A stretch of DNA of 64,000 bases from Scatosoma sp045643825 (GTDB lineage: Bacteria; Bacillota; Clostridia; Christensenellales; Borkfalkiaceae): NCBI GenBank assembly GCA_045643825.1, contig JAZRFV010000024.1:1-64000 (forward strand), given 5' to 3'. The notes under the pieces were generated by a model that was not told the origin of the DNA, made no database searches, and saw only the letters and a list, made by a program, of their open reading frames with translations. Position numbers and translations under genes: made by a program. How positions within the stretch are numbered: the stretch's first letter is position 1; every line of letters starts with the position of its first letter. Of this stretch, positions 1-9,410 are shown in pieces.

Positions 1-409
1 GAGAAGTCCCCCTCATCAAGCGGAAAAGCACCGTTTCCGCATCATCATTTTTATGATGTGCCGTGGCGATAAAATCCACGTTTTCATTCGACAGCAAGCT
101 TGCAAAACATTCTTGTCTAAAGTTCCGCGCCGCCGTCTCCAAGCTCTGTTTATCCCGTTTCGCGCGAGCAGGGCAATTTTCCGAAAAACGATACAAGGCC
201 ACCCCTTGTTGAAGGCAAAATTCCTCCACAAAGCGTGCATCCGCAAGGCTCTCCTCCCCGCGGATCCCATGCTCACAATGCACAGCGCACAGCGCAAAGC
301 CGCACTCCGTTTCCACCCCTTTCAAATAATGTAAGAGTGAAACGGAATCCACGCCGCCGCTAACCGCCACGCAAATACGTTTTCCCGAAAATTTCTTCAG
401 CTCCATCAT
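1..409 (-). CDS. tilS: tRNA(Ile)-lysidine synthase TilS, 3' part cut by window edge
   Basis: TilS attaches lysine to C34 of the CAU-anticodon tRNA-Ile using ATP, in the cytoplasm. Reading the minus strand from ATG at 409 gives an open frame running off the window (about 136 residues seen). The N-terminal PP-loop ATP-pyrophosphatase motif SGGVDS is at about residues 18-23. It is followed by CAVHCEHGIRGEES and by ATAHHKNDDAETVLFRLMRG, the usual N-type ATPase layout of the family. A second ATG follows immediately (406). The only Shine-Dalgarno-like stretch (AAAGGAG) lies about 17 nt upstream, which is rather far, so the start is not certain. It begins about 25 nt after the stop of a GH78 gene and may be co-transcribed with it, an odd partner for a housekeeping gene. 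Confidence 0.9.
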   Translation of the reverse strand, partial: MMELKKFSGKRICVAVSGGVDSVSLLHYLKGVETECGFALCAVHCEHGIRGEESLADARFVEEFCLQQGVALYRFSENCPARAKRDKQSLETAARNFRQECFASLLSNENVDFIATAHHKNDDAETVLFRLMRGTS

Positions 410-434
410 ACAAACAGTATAGACAGTCTCCTTT

Positions 435-2072
435 TTAATAAACTACCTCGATGCCCTCAGGTGCATTGACGGTTGTTTTCACCTCGCCATTATCCTGCAA
501 GGTGTGTTCCACAGTTACCACGCCGCACGCAGTAGGGAAGTTCACTTTCACGTGTTTCAAGCCGCTCAAATGGGGTTGAATGGTAATTCGACGCATACCT
601 GCCCCCTCCGTTTTAATACCAGCCACCGTTTCCACGAGGTAAGGGATTACACCTGCCGACCAAGCGTGGCAGAAGCTGTGACGGAAGCTCATATAACAGA
701 ACTTACCGTAATCACCGTGGATATCCTTTTTCCCTTCCACGGGCATTTCATCTAATCGGGTGCAATTATCCAACCAATCGAGGTCAAAATCTTCCCAGAA
801 GGTCGTTGCACCCACGGAAAGCATACCGCCGTAATATTCCTTCATCATCGACAATGCCGCATCATACTCGCCATAGCTTGCAACAGCCGTCAAAATCGGG
901 TAAGATTGGAAAGTGGAAAGCCCCTGGGCACCACCGCGAAGCAAGGTTTCCTTCATGGTATCGTTTTCCATACGGGACCAAACGCCAAGTGCGGCAATTT
1001 GCTTATAAATATGGATATCATAGGATTTCTTTGCAATTCTAGCCAAGATATCGTCACAAAGAACTACGTCCTCGCCAAAATCAGCAAACACCTCTTTAAT
1101 CGCCAAAACCGCCACCTTGGTAAGATACGCTACACCTGCAAAACGTTCCTCTTCACGCTGTTCGTGTCTATCCTCCCCTGCCTGGCCACAGGAAGGCCAA
1201 TCGATGTAGTTAAACGAATAGGATACCTTCCCATCCTCCGCAACACAAGGGGAAACGATTTGTTCTAAAATCCCTTTTGCATAGGGCAGGTATTTGACGA
1301 TTGCCTCTTTATTCCCACTCACGTGGTAAGCTTCACACAAATTAATCAACCACCAAAGGGAGTAGGTCGGCATGTTATTGATATATTTCGGTAACGGAGA
1401 TTGCTCCATAGAAAACTGCAAGCAGTTCAAGGTTTCGGGGATATCCCCAAACAAACAATTTGCCGCGCGCACCTCGGGATAGAGGTCACCTATCCACACC
1501 AAACGGTCGCGCTTGATACCATCCCACAGGTAACCATTTTGCAAGCAAAGGCGCAAGGTGTAGGCCGCCGTCGACCAAATTTCGTTGACGAGCGCATCAT
1601 CACACTCAAACGAGCCGATTTCTTCACGAGTATCGGTGTCAATCGCCGCCAAAACCGACTTGATACCAACCACACTATTCTCATTCAAAAGGTCAATGCG
1701 CAAGAAGCGGAAGCCCGTTTGTCCGAAGGTCATGTCCGAATAGCTTTGCAATTCCATCGTGAAATCACGCACGGAATGGTCGTTGGTCGCGCCATATCCT
1801 TCTTGGCCATTCTTCAATTCTGCGCAAACCTCGCCTACCGATTCGCCAAAGCGAAGGCGTACGGTTTTATTACCGCTTACGCAATAGGTCAAAATTCTTG
1901 CCCCACCCGAAAGCTCCTTACCGAAATCCAAAATTACGTAGGATTTCCCCTTCATCATGCAAAGGTCGGGCTCGTTTAAGCCGATTTGCATTGCTTTTTC
2001 CTGCATCAAGCCTTCTACGTTGCTTACGTCGCCCTGCGTGGCGATCACTCTTACCGCATAACTATATTTCAT
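435..2072 (-). CDS. GH78-type alpha-L-rhamnosidase (six-hairpin glycosidase), short form
   Basis: Predicted to cleave terminal alpha-L-rhamnose from glycosides or glycans. It is 545 aa with no signal peptide, so probably cytoplasmic. The family hallmark is the region at residues 183-197 (WDGIKRDRLVWIGDL), where GH78 enzymes have a conserved D/E-rich W-x-GD motif at the start of the (alpha/alpha)6 barrel. WEDFDLDW follows around residue 440, and a C-terminal beta-sandwich (IQPHLSGLKHVKVNFPT) ends the protein. It lacks the long N-terminal beta-domains of classical GH78 enzymes, so the exact substrate is open. The ATG is preceded by AGAGGATAGT. It starts 9 nt after the stop of the GH38 gene, so both are read from the promoter at 5043-5071. 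A related six-hairpin glycosidase is possible. Confidence 0.82.
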   Translation of the reverse strand: MKYSYAVRVIATQGDVSNVEGLMQEKAMQIGLNEPDLCMMKGKSYVILDFGKELSGGARILTYCVSGNKTVRLRFGESVGEVCAELKNGQEGYGATNDHSVRDFTMELQSYSDMTFGQTGFRFLRIDLLNENSVVGIKSVLAAIDTDTREEIGSFECDDALVNEIWSTAAYTLRLCLQNGYLWDGIKRDRLVWIGDLYPEVRAANCLFGDIPETLNCLQFSMEQSPLPKYINNMPTYSLWWLINLCEAYHVSGNKEAIVKYLPYAKGILEQIVSPCVAEDGKVSYSFNYIDWPSCGQAGEDRHEQREEERFAGVAYLTKVAVLAIKEVFADFGEDVVLCDDILARIAKKSYDIHIYKQIAALGVWSRMENDTMKETLLRGGAQGLSTFQSYPILTAVASYGEYDAALSMMKEYYGGMLSVGATTFWEDFDLDWLDNCTRLDEMPVEGKKDIHGDYGKFCYMSFRHSFCHAWSAGVIPYLVETVAGIKTEGAGMRRITIQPHLSGLKHVKVNFPTACGVVTVEHTLQDNGEVKTTVNAPEGIEVVY

Positions 2073-2081
2073 ACTATCCTC

Positions 2082-5009
2082 TTATTCCTTAATAATTTTA
2101 AATGAACGAATTTGGAAGGGTGTAAACGCAACCGCGGTTTCCCCCGCGCCCACTTTTTCTTCCAATAAATTCACCTCTGCATCCATCTTATAACCCGTAG
2201 GCAAAGTCAAATTTGCCACCACGGGGTTACCAGAACGTTCGAACATACGCACGATATACCCATCACCATCGTAGGCAGGTTTAAACGCCGAAATCACCAC
2301 CTGCGCATTGTCCACGGTGGGCATTTCCACAGCGATGTCGCCGTACAAGGTACGCGCGTTAAATTCCCTTGCTTTCTCGTCCACGTCAATGGGATCAAAA
2401 CCACCATCATGGGGATAGAACGCATAGGAATAGCTTACGTGGTCACGCTCGATGGAAGGATATACCGTCGAACGAACAAGGTTGATGGAAACTACACCCT
2501 GCTTCGCCATAAAGCCGTTTTTGGTGTTATTCAACACCGACAAGCCCTGTGTTTCGTTGGAAAGGTCGAACCATTGCTGACAGCACATCTCAAATTGCGC
2601 CGCGTTATGTTCGGTATCGTCCGTCGTAGGTCTGCCAAGATAACCAAACTGAATGTCGCTGTTCACAACGTCGTTCCAAGCCGTGGGTACCATTTCCGAA
2701 CGAATCATATATCCATCGTCTATCAGGTTTACGTCGTGCTTGATTTGAATGGTGGGCTCGTTCTTATGCATCAAAATCGTCTGCGTGAGCTTCGAGTTTT
2801 TATATTCGTATTGCTGAACCACTTCCACCAAATCGCCAAAATCTCTCGCCGTGGTAGAAATAAGGTTCATAAAGAGTTCGGGCTGGTCACGGTAATCGTC
2901 TTCAAAATCCCAAGAGTCGCCCTTATCAATAAACACACGCAGTTTGTTGGCGTTTCTCGCCGCCACCCTGCCATCCTTCAAAACGATACTCTTGAACGAA
3001 CCGTCCGCATCGAAGGTGACGGTGTAATAATCGGTCTCTACGCAATCCAAACCGCCCAAAATTTTCGCATTTGCATATACCAGGGGTGCGATCAAGCCAT
3101 CATTGCCTTTAAAGTACAAGTATCCGTCACCGCATTTTTCAAGCTTCGCAACCGAGTCCTTACCCATATTAATAAGTTTCTTATCCTTACCCGCAACGAA
3201 GGAAACGCCCTGCTCGTTGACGAGGCTTTCCACCTTCGCCAAGATATCCGCATAGGCGATATCCGTTTCATCGTACACACGCTGAATGGAGGAACCGGGA
3301 AGGATATCGTGGAATTGATACAGCAAAATTTCCTTCCAAAGCGCGTCAATCGTCGCTTTATCGCCCTGCTTACCCAAGCAGGAAAGGAGCTTTTCATAAG
3401 CAATCAGCTTACTTTCCGCATCTCGGTTAAAATTTTTGTTGTTCGATTGCGAGGTGTAGGTCGCACGGTGCTTTTCAAGGTACATTTCGCCTTGATAGGT
3501 AGGGAATTCTCTCCCCTCCAACCCCTCGAAATAGCCGTGTGCAGGGGCTTGCTTCACCTTGGGGATAAACTCCAAATTTTCCATACGGTTCAAACGTTCT
3601 TGCATTTTCACCGAAGGGCCGCCGCCACCGTCACCGATGCCGTAAACCATCAAAAAGTCGTCCTTTTGATCGATATCACGGAGCCTTGCTTTCCCAGCCA
3701 ACGCCGCACGAGGCCCTGCGTAGGAGTTGTACGTGCCTTCAGGGGGCATATGTACAAGTACGCTGCTGCCGTCGATCCCTTCCCAATGGAAGGTGTGGAA
3801 GGGGAACAAGGTACGATCCGACCAAGAAATTTTGATGGTCATAAAGTAATCCTGTCCCGATTGTTTCAAAATTTGTGGCATCCCTGCGCTGTAACCGAAG
3901 GTATCGGGTAACCAACGTAATTTTACGTAGTGACCGAACTCCTCCTTCCAGAACTTTTGCCCGTATAATTCCTGACGAACGAGGGCTTCGCCGCAGGGTA
4001 CGTTGGTGTCGTTTTCTACCCAACCGCCACCTACGGGCTCAATTCTCCCCTCTTTTGCGAACTGCTTAATCTCCTCGTACAGCTTTGGATCCAATTCCTT
4101 CATCCACGCAAGCTGTTGGGGTTGAGGAATAACGAAGTGGAATTTTGGATAACGCTTCAAAAGGTAAATGGCGTTGGCAAAGGTACGCTTTGCCTTACGC
4201 TTGCTTTCACGGATTGGCCACAGCCACGCAAGGTCAAGGTGCGCATGCCCTACCGCCGTTATTTTGATATTTTCAAACCCTGGCATAGCGAACAATTCGT
4301 TGATAATCGCCTTTGCACGAGGATAGATATCAGGTGCGTCGTAGGTGATTAGGTTCATCACTTTGCGTAAGCCGTACAGCACCTTAATCTTCTTTTCATC
4401 GGTAAAAGGCATCGCAAGGCAGTAGTCAAAGAGCATATCAAAGTCGAAATACAGCTCCTGCAACTCCTTATTCTCACAGACAATTGCCGCCGCTTCCAAG
4501 GTAGATACGTCCTTGAAATCCCCTAAAATATCATTTGAGGCACAATCGATATAAACATCGATATTCCCCTCCTCGTCCATCACGTATTCATTCACAGGAT
4601 AGTAGCGTTTGGTGAACATTGGGTTTTTACATCCAAATACACGTGAACCTGCGGTAAAACCTTTAATCGCGTGCCCTTCCTTGTCCACGAGCAAGCCCTC
4701 ACCACCGCACAAGAAATCTAACATTAGATTGCTACGGTCGATATTCTTGTCGAGTTTCCCCGTCAAGTGAAACCATGCACAACCGAAGTTTTTCGTCGCC
4801 CAAGGTTCCCCTTTTTGAATGGGTTTAAAGGTCAACGAGGAAATATCCTTAAAGTCCACGGGCTCATCCGAGTACGCAAACTCCGCCTGCAAGGTCAAAA
4901 CGTCCTCGTGGCATTTTTCTCTCAATTCACCCTCTAAAAATACGCGCAAACGATTCCACTCTAACTCTCTATCGTGTTGGTCTCTATGTTTAAATTCAAA
5001 CTCCGCCAT
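2082..5009 (-). CDS. GH38 alpha-mannosidase
   Basis: A retaining, zinc-dependent alpha-mannosidase that removes alpha-linked mannose from glycans; 975 aa, normal for bacterial GH38, with no signal peptide and probably cytoplasmic. Motifs in order: zinc-binding HAHLDLAWLWP at about 255-265, WLPDTFGYS at 366-374 containing the nucleophile Asp369, the glycine-rich GIGDGGGGPS at 457-466, and QFHDILPGSSI at 565-575 (zinc His/Asp and helical-bundle region). The C-terminal beta-sandwich domains are present in full. The start ATG follows AAGGTGG with good spacing, and a consensus sigma-A promoter lies at 5043-5071. It is the first gene of a unit with the GH78 enzyme and possibly tilS. The family is certain; substrate linkage is not visible. 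Confidence 0.95.
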   Translation of the reverse strand: MAEFEFKHRDQHDRELEWNRLRVFLEGELREKCHEDVLTLQAEFAYSDEPVDFKDISSLTFKPIQKGEPWATKNFGCAWFHLTGKLDKNIDRSNLMLDFLCGGEGLLVDKEGHAIKGFTAGSRVFGCKNPMFTKRYYPVNEYVMDEEGNIDVYIDCASNDILGDFKDVSTLEAAAIVCENKELQELYFDFDMLFDYCLAMPFTDEKKIKVLYGLRKVMNLITYDAPDIYPRAKAIINELFAMPGFENIKITAVGHAHLDLAWLWPIRESKRKAKRTFANAIYLLKRYPKFHFVIPQPQQLAWMKELDPKLYEEIKQFAKEGRIEPVGGGWVENDTNVPCGEALVRQELYGQKFWKEEFGHYVKLRWLPDTFGYSAGMPQILKQSGQDYFMTIKISWSDRTLFPFHTFHWEGIDGSSVLVHMPPEGTYNSYAGPRAALAGKARLRDIDQKDDFLMVYGIGDGGGGPSVKMQERLNRMENLEFIPKVKQAPAHGYFEGLEGREFPTYQGEMYLEKHRATYTSQSNNKNFNRDAESKLIAYEKLLSCLGKQGDKATIDALWKEILLYQFHDILPGSSIQRVYDETDIAYADILAKVESLVNEQGVSFVAGKDKKLINMGKDSVAKLEKCGDGYLYFKGNDGLIAPLVYANAKILGGLDCVETDYYTVTFDADGSFKSIVLKDGRVAARNANKLRVFIDKGDSWDFEDDYRDQPELFMNLISTTARDFGDLVEVVQQYEYKNSKLTQTILMHKNEPTIQIKHDVNLIDDGYMIRSEMVPTAWNDVVNSDIQFGYLGRPTTDDTEHNAAQFEMCCQQWFDLSNETQGLSVLNNTKNGFMAKQGVVSINLVRSTVYPSIERDHVSYSYAFYPHDGGFDPIDVDEKAREFNARTLYGDIAVEMPTVDNAQVVISAFKPAYDGDGYIVRMFERSGNPVVANLTLPTGYKMDAEVNLLEEKVGAGETAVAFTPFQIRSFKIIKE

Positions 5010-5042
5010 AAGCCACCTTTAAAATTATAAATAATTTTAAGT

Positions 5043-5071
5043 ATTATAACACCTTGGCATTTTCGTGTCAA
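5043..5071 (-). promoter_or_regulatory. Consensus sigma-A promoter of the GH38-GH78 unit
   Basis: On the minus strand, TTGACA (5066-5071) is separated by 17 bp from TATAAT (5043-5048). Both hexamers are perfect. It lies about 35 nt upstream of the GH38 start codon. No palindrome is visible in the spacer. Confidence 0.9.
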
Positions 5072-5102
5072 TACCTTTACCAAAATTTCCTTGTAAAATC
5101 AG

Positions 5103-5131
5103 AAAAAAGACACCCAAGTCGGGTGTCTTTT
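5103..5131 (-). terminator. Intrinsic terminator after the first metallophosphoesterase gene
   Basis: GACACCC (5109-5115) pairs with GGGTGTC (5121-5127) around a 5-nt loop, with flanking A and T tracts. Read on the minus strand the stem is followed by six T. It lies 14 nt after the stop at 5145 and separates this unit from the GH38 promoter. Confidence 0.88.
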
Positions 5132-5144
5132 CTATCATATAATT

Positions 5145-7412
5145 TTAGCTGATGGAAACGTCTCTTAAATACATCACGTTGCCCGTATAAATGTTAAAGG
5201 CAAACTCCGTACAATTTTCCGCAAAGGAGGAAATATCCACCGTATAGGTTTTCCATACGCTCAATTCGAGGCGTACCTCATCCGCCTTCGCTTTATCCCC
5301 TACGCGATAGCGGATATACTGCCTATTACCGTTGCTTGCATCCATTTCACCGCCAGGTACGTTCAAAATAGAGCCGTCGTCGGGTTTTACACGGATTGCA
5401 AAAGGATCCAGCGTACCGCCGCCTAACGCTTCTTCCATATACAAGGTGAAGGTAAAGGTCGTTTTGCCACGCATCAAAGCGGTGTTAATATAGATTTTAC
5501 CTTGGCCACCTGCCGTTACCTTCCACGCATTGATATTGTCGTCAAATTTCACCGCTTCCGCATAGGTAGGGCCGTCACCCCACATTTGCCAAGTGGTATC
5601 TTTGGGGGTAGCACTCGCAAGCGTGCCGTTGTATTGCAAACCGTTAACGTTGATGGTTTCCGCAGGCTTGTAATCATCCCAATCAATCTTACCGTTTTCA
5701 AAACCACAGTAGTAGTTGTAGCAATCCTCAATTACGCCGTCCTCATTCGACAATACGATTACCGTACCGCCAATCAAAGGCTTGTTGCCCGCAGGCATTT
5801 CATACCCATATGCACCCTTAACGGAGCCGTCTTGAAGAATTGCGTTATAACGATCGTATTCACTCGACTTCAAGCCGTAGGTAAAACGAACGCCATCGTA
5901 CACTACGCTTACGTTGTTGCAATGCTCGTGGCCAACGAAGATGGAGTCTACACCGCGGGCCTTCATGTCTTTATAAACGACCTGAGATTCGTCCCAAGGG
6001 CCTTTCATTTGTCTACCGATATAACCGAAGTCGCCTTCCGCAACCCCTTCCTTCGTATCAAGGTTGATATCTTGATATTTTTCGCTTTGGTTGAAACCAT
6101 ACTTCGCATACGCTTCGCTAAATACCGATTGTTGAATGTGGTATGCAAAGGAAATCTTCACGTCGGGAACGATAGCCTTCAAGGTTTTAATTTGATCGGT
6201 GTACCAATTGATTTGGTCATTCTTAAAGCCTGCAAAGCTGGGGTACGTATGCCCGTTTGCTTTACTTTCCGCACTTGCGTTGCCACAAGCGTTGCTGTCC
6301 ATCATATAGAACACACGCTTCACCACATCGCCTTGTGCAATGCCTACCGAGTAGTTGCAGTTGCCCGACAATGTCTTCTGTTCGAATAAGCAATATTTCG
6401 CATTTTCGAGCTGATCGCATTGCCAATCAACGCCCTTCTTACTCTCGTTGTCGTGGTTACCGAATACGGGAGACCAAGGGATTTGGAAACTTTCCATAAA
6501 GTTAATCAACGCCATCAAAGAGGTGCCGTTATCGTCAAATTCGCCATAAATAATATCGCCCGTGATAATGATAAAATCGGGATTGGTTGCGGTGATAACC
6601 TCCGTCAAGTAATTAAAGCAACGTTCCTCAATTTGATCAGTTGCGTAGAGATTGTAATCTACGCCGCCACGGCCAGGACGAGTCTGTGCAGCATCGATGA
6701 TTTGGGTGTCGGAAAGCTGTAAAACGACAGGATCACGATCCTCGGGTACTTCTACAATAAAGTCAGGAACGTTCAACGAAGAATACAAAATGGTGTCCTT
6801 TTCGTTAATTCTTCTAACGCCTTCCTCGTCCGAGAAATATTTCCCGCAATCGTTACAGGACCAATGCTCCATCACGCCATTTTCCCTACCATTTACGGGG
6901 ATAGCCTCGTGGTGAGTTAAATCGTGAGCGGTTGTCGCCAAAGTCGTTTCCGACTTGGAAACCACCGTCGTACATTCCTCATCCGCATACAAAAGATTAC
7001 ACAAATCGCAAGACCAATGTTCCAATTTACCTTGGGAGCCACAGGTCGCCTCTACCCCTTCTATCTTCGTTAAATTGTGGGCTTTTTTCTCAATGAAAAC
7101 GTCTTTTTCAGTCGCTTCCTTTGTGCCCATTGCATCCAAGAAATACTTTCCGCAATCGCACGACCAATGGGTAACGTTGCCTGCCTCCGTGCAGGTTGCC
7201 TCGCGTTCGGAAACGCGGGTTAAGGTGTGCTTGTGTTCACCATCTTCGGGCGTTTCTACGTTTTCAGAATATTCCCACCCAAGGGAATTTTTCACACTTT
7301 CCGTCGACTTTTCACCGCCGCCCGTAAGGCCCCCGATCACCGCCGATACATCGCACGATGCGAAGGCAAACGTGCTGATTGCGCCCAACAAAAGACCAAT
7401 AATTTTCTTCAT
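5145..7412 (-). CDS. Lipoprotein calcineurin-like metallophosphoesterase with Cys-rich repeats and C-terminal beta domain
   Basis: Predicted exported phosphoesterase anchored by lipid at Cys20 (FASC lipobox). Three roughly 45-residue repeats (about 60-205) each carry a Cys, then W-S-C-x-x-C and F/Y-x-D-E, resembling small metal-binding or disulfide repeats seen in Bacillota surface proteins. The phosphoesterase domain follows: DTQ at 235-237, TGD at 284-286, GNHDNE at 318-323, YHIQ at 424-427 and GHEH at 494-497. The first metal motif is normally DxH; here it is DxQ. The last 150 residues form a beta-sandwich-like, possibly glycan-binding domain missing from the two paralogues downstream in coordinate. 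The ATG at 7412 is chosen because GGAGG sits five bases upstream; a TTG twelve bases earlier would bury that site in the coding region. Substrate unknown. Confidence 0.88.
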   Translation of the reverse strand: MKKIIGLLLGAISTFAFASCDVSAVIGGLTGGGEKSTESVKNSLGWEYSENVETPEDGEHKHTLTRVSEREATCTEAGNVTHWSCDCGKYFLDAMGTKEATEKDVFIEKKAHNLTKIEGVEATCGSQGKLEHWSCDLCNLLYADEECTTVVSKSETTLATTAHDLTHHEAIPVNGRENGVMEHWSCNDCGKYFSDEEGVRRINEKDTILYSSLNVPDFIVEVPEDRDPVVLQLSDTQIIDAAQTRPGRGGVDYNLYATDQIEERCFNYLTEVITATNPDFIIITGDIIYGEFDDNGTSLMALINFMESFQIPWSPVFGNHDNESKKGVDWQCDQLENAKYCLFEQKTLSGNCNYSVGIAQGDVVKRVFYMMDSNACGNASAESKANGHTYPSFAGFKNDQINWYTDQIKTLKAIVPDVKISFAYHIQQSVFSEAYAKYGFNQSEKYQDINLDTKEGVAEGDFGYIGRQMKGPWDESQVVYKDMKARGVDSIFVGHEHCNNVSVVYDGVRFTYGLKSSEYDRYNAILQDGSVKGAYGYEMPAGNKPLIGGTVIVLSNEDGVIEDCYNYYCGFENGKIDWDDYKPAETINVNGLQYNGTLASATPKDTTWQMWGDGPTYAEAVKFDDNINAWKVTAGGQGKIYINTALMRGKTTFTFTLYMEEALGGGTLDPFAIRVKPDDGSILNVPGGEMDASNGNRQYIRYRVGDKAKADEVRLELSVWKTYTVDISSFAENCTEFAFNIYTGNVMYLRDVSIS

Positions 7413-7449
7413 CTTATCCTCCAAATCTACCTTTATTTAAAACTTATTT

Positions 7450-9171
7450 TTAAGCGTATTGTTTCGTCAAAACGACGTATTCCTTTCTCGGCGCAATCGC
7501 CTTTGCGTTGGTCGTGCCGAACATCGACCAATGGATTTGACCGTTCGAGATTTTTCCCGAGCCCGATCTATCCGTGCAGTAATGGTTGTGGATATCCACC
7601 AAGGAGCCGTCCTCTTCCGAGAAGGTAATGATACTGCCACCGATAACGGGTGCCATGCCTTCGGGTACGTGATCCTTCGCCGAGATAACCCCCGTCGTAA
7701 GGTCAATGGCGTTGATTTGGTCGTACTCGCTCGATTTCACGCCGTAGTGCAAACGAACGCCGTTGTACATAACGCTTGCCGTATTGTAATGCACGTGACC
7801 AACGAAAATCGAGTCCATACCAAGCCCCTTCATTTCATTGAACATTGCATTGCTGTTATCCCAAGGCCCGATAAGGTTTCTACCGATATACCCAAAATCA
7901 CCTTCCTTCACACCTGCCATCGTGTCGAGGTTGATGGTGTGCTGGGGTTGGTTTTGGTTAAAGCCATATTGCGACAGCGCCGTTGCGAATACCATCGGTT
8001 GAATGTGGTACGCAAAGGAAACCTTTACCTCGGGCGCACGCTTTTTAAGTTCCGTCAACTGTTCCCTGCACCAAGCAATTTGGTCAGGCTTAATCCCGCA
8101 ATAATCGTTCGGGGTATGCCCGTTTGCGAGGCTCTCTGCGCTCGCCTCGGTGCTTGCATTCGTATCCATCATGTAGAACACACGGTTAATCTTGTTGCCT
8201 TGTGCGAGTGCAACCGAGTAGTTACCGTTGCCCGACAATTTCTTTTGGTCAAAGAGACAATATTTTGCATTTTCCAGCTGTTCACATTGCCAATCTACGC
8301 CCTTCTTACTCTCCGCCTCGTGGTTACCGAATACGGGAGCCCAAGGGATTTGCCAGCTTTCCATATATTCAATCAACGCAAGGAAAGAGGTCCCCGTATG
8401 ATCGTAGGTACCGTGTACCATGTCACCTGTGAGAATGATAAAATCGGGGTTGGCAACCGTGATTACCTCGGTCAAGTAATCGAAACAACGTTCTTCTCTT
8501 TGATCAGGCGCCCAAATTTGATTATATCCTGAACTAAAACTACCCTGCGTTGCGTCGATAAGCTGGGTATCCGTCAACTGCAACACAACGGGATCACGCC
8601 CCTCGGGGATATCTACCACAAAATCGGGGATAACAAACGGCGTATATACGATGGTATCCTTTTGGTTGATTCTTCTCGTACCCGTCTCGTTGGCGAAATA
8701 TTTTTCACAATCGTCGCAGGTCCAATGCTCCATCACCCCATCCTCGGTGCGGGTGTAAGGAACCTCGGCATGATGGGTTAAATGATGTGCCGATTTATCC
8801 AAGATGATGTCAGCCTCGGTGATTTCCTGCGTGCAGGCCTCATCCGCAAACATCAATTGACAATCGGAGCAAGTCCAATAGGTAAGGCTACCCTTTTCAA
8901 GGCAGGTCGGTTCCACCCCGTCCGTCTTGGTTAAGGTGTGGGTATGTCCGCCTTCGTTAGAGCCCTCACTCGAACCCTCGTTAGAGCTTTCGGGCGTTTC
9001 GGATACCTCGGGGGTTTCCTCGCTGTCAAAATAATCCCAACCAAGCGAAGCCCTTGAACTCGACGAAGATTCTTCCCCGCCTGTAAGACCGCCAATCATA
9101 CCCGAAACGTCACACGACGCGAAGGCAAACGCGCTGGCTGCCCCCAACAAAAGAGCAATAATTTTTTTCAT
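7450..9171 (-). CDS. Lipoprotein calcineurin-like metallophosphoesterase, paralogue 2
   Basis: Predicted lipid-anchored extracellular phosphoesterase of 573 aa. The N-terminus has the lipobox FASC (Cys20), a Ser/Glu-rich linker, and two Cys-rich repeats with W-T-C-x-x-C. The catalytic domain has LTDTQLID, LTGDMVHG, GNHEAE, YHIQ and GHVHYN, so the first motif is again DxQ instead of DxH. The start is placed at 9171 because GGAGAAAAAAGG directly precedes it; an upstream in-frame ATG at 9219 lacks such a site and would add 16 residues before the signal peptide. It ends 37 nt before the start of the 5145-7412 gene with no promoter between them, so the two are probably co-transcribed from the regulated promoter at 9224-9282. 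Confidence 0.88.
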   Translation of the reverse strand: MKKIIALLLGAASAFAFASCDVSGMIGGLTGGEESSSSSRASLGWDYFDSEETPEVSETPESSNEGSSEGSNEGGHTHTLTKTDGVEPTCLEKGSLTYWTCSDCQLMFADEACTQEITEADIILDKSAHHLTHHAEVPYTRTEDGVMEHWTCDDCEKYFANETGTRRINQKDTIVYTPFVIPDFVVDIPEGRDPVVLQLTDTQLIDATQGSFSSGYNQIWAPDQREERCFDYLTEVITVANPDFIILTGDMVHGTYDHTGTSFLALIEYMESWQIPWAPVFGNHEAESKKGVDWQCEQLENAKYCLFDQKKLSGNGNYSVALAQGNKINRVFYMMDTNASTEASAESLANGHTPNDYCGIKPDQIAWCREQLTELKKRAPEVKVSFAYHIQPMVFATALSQYGFNQNQPQHTINLDTMAGVKEGDFGYIGRNLIGPWDNSNAMFNEMKGLGMDSIFVGHVHYNTASVMYNGVRLHYGVKSSEYDQINAIDLTTGVISAKDHVPEGMAPVIGGSIITFSEEDGSLVDIHNHYCTDRSGSGKISNGQIHWSMFGTTNAKAIAPRKEYVVLTKQYA

Positions 9172-9223
9172 CCTTTTTTCTCCAATAGCGGTCATTTTAT
9201 CCGCTACCAATATTTTCACAAAT

Positions 9224-9282
9224 ATTATATCACATTAGATAATGTGATTCTACTCATTATTTTTTTAATTCTTCTCATTTTT
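9224..9282 (-). promoter_or_regulatory. Regulated promoter, copy A of a three-member set (21-bp-spaced direct repeats)
   Basis: On the minus strand TATAAT (9224-9229) is 17 bp from a poor -35 box TAGAAT (9247-9252). The -35 box lies inside a 15-bp direct repeat (9247-9261, reads AATAATGAGTAGAAT). A second copy (9268-9282, AAAAATGAGAAGAAT) lies exactly 21 bp upstream. A weak -35 overlapped by a direct-repeat operator is typical of AraC-type class II activation. The spacer also holds a perfect palindrome with 9-bp arms (9229-9248). The same layout recurs at 56073 and 62985. Confidence 0.85.
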
Positions 9283-9360
9283 TCGGATTAAGCGATTAAC
9301 ATTCCCTCGCTCTTAATCATAAAATCGGAAAAATAAAACACCGATTTATCCTTTAAAATG

Positions 9361-9398
9361 ACAAAATGCCAAGAGGGAATTTATCCCACCTGGCATTT
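9361..9398 (-). terminator. Probable terminator after the third metallophosphoesterase gene
   Basis: AAATGCCA and TGGCATTT arms (about 9364-9371 and 9391-9398) enclose an inner TGGGA/TCCC pairing. On the minus strand the stem is followed by TTTTGTCATTTT. It lies 13 nt after the stop at 9411. The T tract is interrupted, so efficiency is uncertain. Confidence 0.7.
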
Positions 9399-9410
9399 CA
9401 CATTTATTTC

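Noticed and set aside
9172..9410. Divergent plus-strand gene upstream of promoter A
   Set aside because: Only a promoter-like relic is present; no open frame with a ribosome site follows before the terminator at 9361-9398.
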